Below, piece after piece: positions 8,241-16,100 of a DNA stretch of 43,571 nt; position 1 is the first letter of the stretch, and the number at the start of each line of letters is the position of its first letter. The position numbers and the translations under genes were made by a program. The notes beneath the pieces were generated by a model. That model saw only the letters and a program-made list of their open reading frames with translations, did not search any database and was not told the DNA's origin. The stretch covers positions 1 through 43,571 of the forward strand of contig NZ_MAOI01000119.1 in the NCBI RefSeq assembly GCF_001884235.1. The letters are read 5' to 3'. Origin of the DNA: Bacillus paramycoides. GTDB taxonomy: Bacteria > Bacillota > Bacilli > Bacillales > Bacillaceae_G.

Positions 8241-8411
8241 CGTTTCAGCTTCCCCTCATCAAACCGTACGTGAGGTTTTCCCTCATATGGCTTTCCGATG
8301 TTTTTCCTTCTTTGGTTTTCAGTTTGTTCTAGCTTCCGACTTTCACGAGTATGTATGTTGTTTTGTTTGGCATACGATGACAAAGTCATCGGCATATCGA
8401 ATAAGTTCTGT
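8241..8411 (-). mobile_element. Group II intron remnant (RT YADD fragment plus domain V)
   Basis: On the minus strand, positions 8411-8346 translate as ELIRYADDFVIVCQTKQHTYS then a stop. This is the catalytic YADD box of group II intron reverse transcriptases, whose usual context is RYADDFVI-x-C. About 55 nt further, 8294-8261 reads AAGCCATATGAGG, GAAA, CCTCACGTACGGTTT. That is a domain V hairpin with the AGC catalytic triad, GAAA loop and the conserved ACGTACGGTT 3' strand. The maturase between them and everything 5' of YADD are missing, so the element is an internally deleted, inactive fossil. The 88-codon open frame across it is not a gene. Confidence 0.82.
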
Positions 8412-8673
8412 AAAAAGACAATAAAGTTATTTAATTTTAAAACCTAAAACAAGCATAACCCCGTTCTAAATTTAGGACGGGGTTAAAATATAGTTGTTTA
8501 ATTTTCGATATAAGATACTTCACTGTACTCAAAAATATAACAATAAAGTCGTTTAATAATCTAAGGTTTATTCAACAATAGCGCCCTTTAATTGAATAAG
8601 GATTTTTTGTTTATTTGTATATTGCTAGGAAATTATCATTTCATTTGTGAATAAGACTACGTACTGATTTATG
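8412..8673. other. Intergenic scar region left of the methyltransferase gene
   Basis: This AT-rich stretch has two copies of a CAATAAAGT..TTTAAT motif (near 8420 and 8551), a 28-bp palindrome (8457-8484) and, near 8590, a TTTAATTGAATAAGGATTTTTT segment whose inverse-oriented relative lies near 9567-9594 across the methyltransferase gene. No gene is seen. Confidence 0.45.
8457..8484. terminator. Palindromic hairpin, candidate terminator
   Basis: AACCCCGTTCTAAA pairs with TTTAGGACGGGGTT with a single G-T wobble, giving a 14-bp uninterrupted stem. It could end leftward transcription from the methyltransferase gene, though it is about 190 bp beyond that stop and the T-run is weak. Confidence 0.45.
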
Positions 8674-9456
8674 CTAAAAAACAGAATTCGATCCTATAAC
8701 GACAGTGGCGTCTAGTTCCTCGTCTCTAGCCACTTTCGTGGTAAGCCCAGCACCAGCAAAGATTTCAAAGGTCTGAGTTGCCTGCATTTCGCTCGTCTCT
8801 ATTAAAAGATGTCCTCCCGGTGCTAGCCAGAGAATTGCTTCTTTTGCTACTCTTCGCTGAATGTCAAGTCCATCCTCTCCTCCGTCAAGCGCCCACTTCG
8901 GTTCATGTAGGCGAGCCTCTTGTGGGAGCAGCTTTATTGCCTTGGTAGGAACATAAGGTACGTTCGCAACTAGGGTGTTCACATGGCCTTTAATTGAGTG
9001 AGGCAGGGCTGTATACAAGTCACCTTCAAAAACATGGCCACCGAAATCTGTTACGTTGCGGCTTGCACATCGTACTGCGACAGGGTCAATGTCAGCAGAG
9101 TACAATTCAACTTGTCCTAAAGCTGCTGCCAGTGCTACACCCACAGCACCTGACCCGCAACATAGATCAACGACGATATCACCAAAACATGACAGAGCTT
9201 CTGCCTGGTGAACAAGAAACTCGGTACGTTGACGAGGCACGAAAACGCCTTGGTCCACTTCTATCCGCAACCCACAGAATTCTGCGTATCCAACAACATA
9301 TTCAAGTGGTAAACCATCGGCTCGCATTTCTACCATTTTCTTGAGGTCCTCTGGAGTTCGTGCCTCTGAAATAAGTAACCGGGTCTCCTCTTCTGCGAAA
9401 ACACAACCCGCGCTCTGAAGCCTGTTAATTATACATTTTTCCGTTTTATTGTCCAA
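8674..9456 (-). CDS. PrmC-related N5-glutamine methyltransferase, probably horizontally acquired
   Basis: A SAM-dependent methyltransferase related to PrmC/HemK, which methylates Gln of release factors; this subfamily's substrate is unproven. The SAM site is DIVVDLCCGSGAVGVALAAA (about residues 93-112). The usual NPPY substrate motif appears as NVPYVP, as in the PrmC-like branch I associate mainly with Actinobacteria. PLEYVVGYAEFCGLRIEVD-x-GVFVPR is the conserved N-terminal substrate domain. Composition is clearly more GC-rich than its neighbours. The start is uncertain: the only upstream candidate is a TTG at 9456 without a good ribosome site. Flanking repeat-like motifs and the adjacent intron fossil suggest an insertion. 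Expression is doubtful. Confidence 0.8.
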   Translation of the reverse strand: MDNKTEKCIINRLQSAGCVFAEEETRLLISEARTPEDLKKMVEMRADGLPLEYVVGYAEFCGLRIEVDQGVFVPRQRTEFLVHQAEALSCFGDIVVDLCCGSGAVGVALAAALGQVELYSADIDPVAVRCASRNVTDFGGHVFEGDLYTALPHSIKGHVNTLVANVPYVPTKAIKLLPQEARLHEPKWALDGGEDGLDIQRRVAKEAILWLAPGGHLLIETSEMQATQTFEIFAGAGLTTKVARDEELDATVVIGSNSVF

Positions 9457-9676
9457 AAAGAAATTAAATTTTTTTCCTATTTATCTCACCACTTTTGCTT
9501 ATTTATAACCCTGTATTCGTTAAAAATTGGAGATATCCTTTTTCAACAAAATGGTCCCATTCAAAAAAATACGACTTTATTCAATTAAATGGCCTTGTAG
9601 GAAGGAATTATAAATAGAAGGTACATACTATTTTTTTGATCACTCTATTTATCATATCTAATAATTTCCAAAAAAA

Positions 9677-9714
9677 TAAGGCTACCTTTCCTTATTAAGA
9701 AAGATAGCCTTATC
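9677..9714 (-). terminator. Intrinsic terminator after the acyl-CoA synthetase gene
   Basis: ATAAGGCTACCTTTC pairs with GAAAGATAGCCTTAT with one mismatch, 24 bp past the stop of the minus-strand acyl-CoA synthetase gene; the outer AT part supplies the U-tract. Confidence 0.8.
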
Positions 9715-9737
9715 TGTATAAACGACTGTTCTACTCC

Positions 9738-11294
9738 CTATTTATTCGATCCTTGTAACGACTCTCTCAGCACAAACTTTTGCAGTTTTCCGCTCGCATT
9801 ACGAGGAAGTTCATCTACAAATAAGTAATGACGTGGACGTTTATAATCTGCTAATTCATCACTTTCTTTACAATACGTTTCTAAATCAGCCTCTGTAATA
9901 TTTTCATCTTTCTTTACAACGACCGCAACAACACGTTCTCCCCATAGTTCATCTGGCTCACCAAGTACTGCAACATCTAATACACCAGGGTGGCTATGAA
10001 GGAAATCTTCAATTTCACGAGGATAAATATTTACACCACCGCTAATTACCATATCATCAACGCGGTCTGCAACGAATAAATAGCCGTCTTTATCGAAGTA
10101 GCCTAAATCACCAGAATGATACCATCCTTTATACATTGATTTTGCATTTGCTTCTTCTCGATTATGATAGCCAGCCATCATAGTTGGACCACGCAAAATA
10201 ATTTCCCCTACTTCATAAGGAGGCAACATATCATCTGGCTCTGCCGGTGCATCTTCGTTCGGTTTGACAATTCGAATTTCATGGCTAAAGCATGGTGTTC
10301 CTGCTGAACCAGCTTTCGTAATCTGATCCTCTTCTACGAGAAACGCAACAACTGGTCCCATTTCTGTCATTCCGTAAATTTGAACAAGATCAATATAAAG
10401 ACGTTCTTTACATTCCTTCACTAACGCTGGAGCCATTGCAGCCCCGCCATATACGCCAATCTTCATCGAAGTTAAATCATACTCGGCTAGATTTTTTTGC
10501 AGTAACATATTCCACATCGTCGGTGCTGCAAAAAACGTCGTAACCTTCTCTTCTTGAATCGTATGTAATACTGTTTTCGTATCAAAGTGATGCAAAATAA
10601 CATTCTTGCCACCAACTTGAATGCGCGGTATGATTCCAGCGTTTAACTCGCCGCAATGATATAAAGGCGCTACTACAAGCCCAACACTATCCCTGTTATA
10701 TTTTATGAAATACGTACAAATCATACTATGCTCAGCCATATCACGATGACGATGTAGTACGCCTTTCGGACGACCAGTCGTACCGCTCGTATAAAGCATA
10801 GAACAAAAATCCATTTCATCAACTACAATATCTACTTTTTCAGCTGATGCTTCATTTACTTTTTCATGGTAGGAACTAGCATAGGAAGGTGTATCGTCTT
10901 CTACATACCAAAAAGATGTATTTGGAAAATCTCGTTCAATCATAGCAACAGTTGATTCGACTTCTTTTTCAAAGACAACTACTTTCGAGGCTGCATCTTG
11001 GAGGATATACGATAATTCTTTTGCTTTTAGGCGGAAATTAATTGGGTTAAATATCGCGCCAATTTTCGCACAAGCTAAGTAAACGTTTACAAATTCACGA
11101 CAGTTATATAAGTAAACAGATACACAATCTCCCTTTCTTACGCCTTCTTTCAATAGAGCTTGCGCTGTTTTATTTATTTGCTCATCCCACTGTTTATATG
11201 TCCAGCGAATATTTTTTTCTGGTTCTACTAACGCCTCTTTATTCGGATACTTGCCCACTGCTAAATCAAAAATTCTCCCTATCGTCATGTACAT
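9738..11294 (-). CDS. Long-chain acyl-CoA synthetase (AMP-forming)
   Basis: A 518-residue ANL-superfamily acyl-CoA ligase that activates a carboxylic (probably fatty) acid as acyl-AMP and then acyl-CoA. Motifs: P-loop SMLYTSGTTGRPKGVLHRH (residues about 165-183), the AMP-binding YGMTEMGP, the GWYHSGDLGYFDKDGYLFVADR hinge region, the VISGGVNIYPREIED core motif, and the C-terminal catalytic lysine in PRNASGKLQK. Length is typical. Two ATGs lie near the start (11294, 11288); a GGGGGAA site about 11 nt upstream of the first favours 11294. The gene is alone on its transcript, between its terminator and the hemZ terminator. Chain-length preference cannot be told. Confidence 0.92.
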   Translation of the reverse strand: MYMTIGRIFDLAVGKYPNKEALVEPEKNIRWTYKQWDEQINKTAQALLKEGVRKGDCVSVYLYNCREFVNVYLACAKIGAIFNPINFRLKAKELSYILQDAASKVVVFEKEVESTVAMIERDFPNTSFWYVEDDTPSYASSYHEKVNEASAEKVDIVVDEMDFCSMLYTSGTTGRPKGVLHRHRDMAEHSMICTYFIKYNRDSVGLVVAPLYHCGELNAGIIPRIQVGGKNVILHHFDTKTVLHTIQEEKVTTFFAAPTMWNMLLQKNLAEYDLTSMKIGVYGGAAMAPALVKECKERLYIDLVQIYGMTEMGPVVAFLVEEDQITKAGSAGTPCFSHEIRIVKPNEDAPAEPDDMLPPYEVGEIILRGPTMMAGYHNREEANAKSMYKGWYHSGDLGYFDKDGYLFVADRVDDMVISGGVNIYPREIEDFLHSHPGVLDVAVLGEPDELWGERVVAVVVKKDENITEADLETYCKESDELADYKRPRHYLFVDELPRNASGKLQKFVLRESLQGSNK

Positions 11295-11515
11295 GCCAAC
11301 AATTTCCCCCTTTTCTCTTTCATAAATCTATCATTTCGTCTATAAGTAGACATTGTCCTCTAATAATTTGACTAATTTTTCTGATTATTATCGACATAGT
11401 TTTACAAATGAAGTTAGTTTTTGATCCACATCTCAGTAAATGCAATTATATCGGCGGTTTTTCAAATATATCGATTTATCGACAAAAGCTGATAGCAACA
11501 TCCCCCTATATTAAA

Positions 11516-11548
11516 AAGAAGCTATCCCAAAATTGGGACAGCCTTCTT
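11516..11548 (-). terminator. Intrinsic terminator after hemZ
   Basis: AAGAAGCTATCCCAA (11516-11530) pairs with TTGGGACAGCCTTCTT ending at 11548, with an interior mismatch. It lies 5 bp past the hemZ stop codon on the minus strand. Confidence 0.8.
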
Positions 11549-11552
11549 CTCC

Positions 11553-13043
11553 TTACGCGAATAGCTCTTCTAAAATTTTCAGTTTATCTTCTGTATATTT
11601 CACAAAGCCATCGTTATATGATTTTGGATCTTTCGGATTCGCAAAGTGTGTAATTGCTCCTGTTTGTGGGTGAACAAATTTACTTGATGCCCCGCAACCA
11701 AGTCCGATAATAGATTGCACTTCTTCCATAATAACAATATTGTAGATACTTTCTTGCGATGGTATTGCATAACCAACGTTTTCTAAGTTACCTAAAATAT
11801 TCTTTTGACGATATAAATAGTATGGCACGTAATTGTGGTTCTTCGTCCACTCTTCTGCCTCATGCATCATCGCAGTAATTTCTTCACGACCTGCTACTTT
11901 ATATTTACGTTTGTTTTGCGTCATTTCAGAAGCACGTTTAAATGATAACGTATGAACTGTTAACGATTCTGGCATTAACTTTTCTGTTTCATCTAACGTG
12001 TGCTTAAAGATTTCTAATCCTTCACCAGGAAGACCAATAATTAAGTCCATATTAATATTGTTCATTCCCATTTCACGTGCTAAATGATATTTCTCAATTG
12101 TTTCTTCTACAGTATGATGACGTCCAATTGCTTTCAATGTTTCTTGATGGTATGACTGCGGATTAATACTAATACGGTCAATATTCCATTTATTTAACAC
12201 TTCTAGCTTTTCTGGTGTAATCGTATCTGGGCGACCTGCCTCAACTGTTACTTCACGCACATCTTTCACATCTGGGAACGCTTCGTACATTTCTTCATAC
12301 AGCATATCCATCTCTTCTGCTGTAATACTTGTCGGTGTACCACCGCCGTAATAAATCGTCGTAACTTTAACACCTTTTTCTTTTAAAAACTTACCAATTT
12401 CACGAACTTCATAGTGTAAGCCACCTAAGAATGAATCAACAGATCCTTGGCGTCCGTTAATTGCATAAGCCGGGAACGTACAGTACGCACATTTTGTGGG
12501 ACAAAACGGAATACCAATGTAAATACTTACTTCTTCTTTCAAGCGGTATAAATCCGGAACGACCGCTAATTGGCAATCTACGATACGTTGCAGAAGCTCA
12601 ATTTTCTCTTCATGAATTAAATAACTTTCACGAAGTTCTTTATGCGCTTCTTCTTTTGACATACCATTTTGAAGCATTTTGTGAAGAAGTTTCGTTGGGC
12701 GTACCCCAGTTAAAATTCCCCAACTCTGTTCAAGTCCAGTTAGCTGTTGAAGCACAGAAAGATATACGTAAGAAACAACATGTTTCACTTGCTTCATACG
12801 TTCTTTTTCTTCTGTGAAAGCAGATAAATCTTTCGAGAATGTTTCTTCATACACATTTCCGGTTGCAACATCCGTTAAACGGGCCGATGCTGTCACATTA
12901 CCTTCTATCTGTATATCAACGATCAGATTTGCTTCTTCTTGCTCAAACCCTATCGTGCTCTCTTCAAAAAATAAACCGCCAATATTTTGTAGCGGACGTA
13001 AAAAACGATCATCTTGTAACGTTTTAATTGAAATTAACAACAT
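11553..13043 (-). CDS. hemZ: HemZ-type coproporphyrinogen III oxidase, radical SAM
   Basis: An oxygen-independent coproporphyrinogen III oxidase-like radical SAM enzyme of 496 aa. The 4Fe-4S cysteines are C181, C185 and C188 in IPFCPTKCAYCTFPAYA, followed by the SAM-binding YYGGGTPTS and EAGRPDTI. The N-terminal about 165 residues are the HemZ-specific extension (SWGILTGVRPTKLLHKML), which separates it from HemN and HemW; the B. subtilis protein has a similar length of about 500. The start is the ATG at 13043 with AAAGG 6 nt upstream; the GTG two codons earlier overlaps that site. Coproporphyrinogen dehydrogenase activity is inferred from the family; HemZ proteins are less well characterised than HemN. 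Confidence 0.9.
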   Translation of the reverse strand: MLLISIKTLQDDRFLRPLQNIGGLFFEESTIGFEQEEANLIVDIQIEGNVTASARLTDVATGNVYEETFSKDLSAFTEEKERMKQVKHVVSYVYLSVLQQLTGLEQSWGILTGVRPTKLLHKMLQNGMSKEEAHKELRESYLIHEEKIELLQRIVDCQLAVVPDLYRLKEEVSIYIGIPFCPTKCAYCTFPAYAINGRQGSVDSFLGGLHYEVREIGKFLKEKGVKVTTIYYGGGTPTSITAEEMDMLYEEMYEAFPDVKDVREVTVEAGRPDTITPEKLEVLNKWNIDRISINPQSYHQETLKAIGRHHTVEETIEKYHLAREMGMNNINMDLIIGLPGEGLEIFKHTLDETEKLMPESLTVHTLSFKRASEMTQNKRKYKVAGREEITAMMHEAEEWTKNHNYVPYYLYRQKNILGNLENVGYAIPSQESIYNIVIMEEVQSIIGLGCGASSKFVHPQTGAITHFANPKDPKSYNDGFVKYTEDKLKILEELFA

Positions 13044-13138
13044 TATCACCTTTTCATTTGCAAACTCTCTTTAGTTTACTTGAAGGGCGTTTGCAGGTCA
13101 ATACAGAAGCTTTTACCTTATTTTTTCTATATAAAAGC

Positions 13139-13177
13139 AAAAGGCATAAGAGAAAACATTTTCTCTTATGCCTTTTA
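13139..13177 (-). terminator. Intrinsic terminator after the LPXTG adhesin gene
   Basis: AAAGGCATAAGAGAAAA and its exact complement TTTTCTCTTATGCCTTT are separated by only 2 nt. This 17-bp stem lies 10 bp past the adhesin stop. Confidence 0.85.
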
Positions 13178-13186
13178 TAAATCCTA

Positions 13187-16100
13187 TTAACTATTTTTAA
13201 TCATAAATCTTAAACGTAGCCCTAATAGTACAAGAATTACCCCTATAAACGGAAGATAATTCGTATTATGCCCTGTAGCTGGAAGCTCTTGATCATTAGA
13301 GCCGCCTTGTTCTTTCTCTGGTAAGTTAGGCTTTCCTACTTCTTCACCTGGCTTTTCTGTTCCTTCACCCGGTTTTCCTGTTCCTTCACCTGGCTTTTCT
13401 GTTCCTTCACCCGGTTTTTCTGTTCCTTCACCTGGCTTTTCTGTTCCTTCACCCGGTTTTCCTGTTCCTTCACCTGGTTTTCCTGTTCCTTCACCTGGCT
13501 TTTCTGTTCCTTCACCTGGCTTTTCTGTTCCTTCACCTGGCTTTTCTGTTCCTTCACCTGGCTTTTCTGTTCCTTCACCCGGTTTTTCTGGTTCTTTACC
13601 TGTATCTTTTTCATTTGTAATTTGAAGTTTTACAACTTCGATTTTTTGATTAGAAATCGTGAACTTGATTTCTTTATCGGATAAATTGTATCCTTCTGGT
13701 GCTTGAATTTCTTTTAAAATATAATCTCCTGGCTCCAGTTTTTTCGAAGTCGCTTTACCATTTTTATTTGTTGTTAATGTGTCTATTTTTGTTCCATCTT
13801 TCCAAACTTCAAATACTGCACCAGCTAATGTTTTATCTGTATTATTAGCGTCTACCTTTGTAATTTCTAGTTGACCTGTTATTTTTTCTTTTACTTTTTC
13901 ATTCATCACTTCGTGTTTTACTACTTCATTCGCTACAACGTTTACTTCCACTGTTACTTCTACCGCTTTGTAGCCTTCTGGTGCTTTCGTTTCTTCTAGC
14001 GTGTATTTTCCTGGCACTACGTTTTCGAATGTAACAACGCCATCTTTATTAGTTGTTTTTGCTTCTCCAACTACTTGACCGGCTTCGTTTTTCAGTATAA
14101 ATTCTGCGCCTTCTAGAACTTTTCCGCTCTCCGCATCCTTTTTAATTACTTGTAAGCTTCCTAGTTCTTTTGCATTTTCTACTTGTACTTGTACTACTTT
14201 ATTTGCTTCCACAACGACTTCAATTTCTTCTTTTAATAAAGTGTATCCTTGTGGCGCTTTCGTTTCTTTTAATGTGTATTTTCCTGGTTCTAATTTTTTA
14301 GAGGTTACTTTACCTGTTTTATCTGTTCGTAACGTATCTATTTTCTTACCATCTTTATACACTTCAAACTCCGCGTCCGGTAGTACCTTCGTTTTATCGT
14401 TTGCATCTACTTTTACGATTTCAAATTGACCAAGGCTCTTACTATTCGTTACTTTTACATCAACAACTTTTTCACCATCAACTGTTACTTGAATTACTTG
14501 TTTTGTTAACTCATAACCTTCTGGTGCTTTTGTTTCTTCTAACGTATATTCACCCGGCACTAGTCCGTCTACTTTAACAGTTCCAGACTCATCTGTTGTA
14601 ATTCCTTCTTTTACAACATTTCCTTCAGCATCTTTCAATGTAAATACTGCGCCAGCTAAACGTTTCGCTTGATCTTTATCATCCGTTTTAATAATTTGTA
14701 GAGAACCTAAGATTTTTTCGTTTTCTGCCTCTACTTTTACTACTTCTTTCTCGTTTTGAATTGTTACTTTCCATTCTTTATTTGAAAGTTTATAACCCGC
14801 TGGTGCCTTCGTTTCTTTCACTGTGTATTCACCTAATGGTAACTTCGGTGACATCACTTTTCCACTCTCATCTGTTTTCAGTTCCGCTACCTTTTTACCA
14901 TCTTTATATACTGTGAATTCTGCACCTGATAATACTTTCGTTTTATCATTCGCATCTACTTTTACAATTTCAATTTGACCTGTTACTTTTTCGTTCGTAA
15001 CTTCTTGTTTTACTACTTCATTTGCTACAACGTTTACTCCCACCGTTACTTCTACCGCTTTGTAACCTTCTGGTGCTTTCGTTTCTTCTAGCGTGTACTT
15101 ACCTGGCACTACGTTTTCGAATATCACAACACCATCTTTATCTGTTGTTTTCGCTTCTCCAACTACTTGACCAGCTTCGTTCTTTAATTTAAATTCTGCA
15201 CCTGCTAGAACCTTTCCACTCTCCGCATCCTTTTTGATTACTTGTAAGCTTCCTAATTCTTTCGCATTTTCTACTTGTACTTCTACTACTTTATTCGCTT
15301 CCACAATGACTTCAATTTCTTCTTTTAGCAACTTATATCCTTGTGGTGCTTTCGTTTCTTTTAATGTATATTTTCCTGGTTCTAATTTCTGAGAGATTAC
15401 TTTACCTGTTTTATCTGTTCGTAATGTATCTATTTTTTTACCATCTTTATACACTTCGAATTCTGCGTCTGATAATACTTTCGCTTTATCGTTCGCATCT
15501 ACTTTTACAATTTCGAATTGACCTGTTACTTTTTCGTTCGTAACTTCTTGTTTTACTACTTCATTCGCTACAACGTTTACTTCCACTTTTACTTCTACTG
15601 CTTTATAACCTTCTGGTGCTTTCGTTTCTTCTAGTGTGTACTTTCCTGGCACTAGATTTTCGAAGGTAACAACGCCATCTTTATTCGTTGTTTTCGCTTC
15701 TCCAACTACTTGACCACTTTCGTTTTTCAGTCTAAATTCCGCGCCTTCTAGAACTTTTCCGCTCTCCGCATCCTTTTTGATTACTTGTAAGCTTCCTAAT
15801 TCTTTTGCATTTTCTACTTGTACTTCTACTACTTTATTCGCTTCTACAACGACTTCAATTTCTTCTTTTAGTAATTTATATCCTTGTGGTGCTTTCGTTT
15901 CTTTTAATGTGTATTTTCCTGGTTCTAATTTCTGAGAAATTACTTTACCTGTTTTATCTGTTCGTAATGTATCTACTTTTTTACCATCTTTATACACTTC
16001 GAATTCTGCACCTGATAATACTTTCGTTTTATCATTCGCATCTACTTTTACGATTTCAAATTGACCTGTTACTTTTTCATCGATTTTTTTATTTAATGCT

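Noticed and set aside
8129-8395. 88-codon minus-strand gene
   Set aside because: It runs through a group II intron remnant in a frame different from the RT fragment and has no ribosome site.
11408-11653. Plus-strand 81-codon gene
   Set aside because: It runs across the hemZ terminator and antisense to the hemZ end, with no ribosome site.
13337-13588. CRISPR-like array
   Set aside because: The 21-bp units are contiguous with no spacers and code in frame for a Pro/Gly wall-spanning spacer.
13336-13614. Separate protein rich in KNQ/VKEQ repeats on the minus strand
   Set aside because: It is the alternative frame of the 21-bp array, kept open because 21 is a multiple of three.
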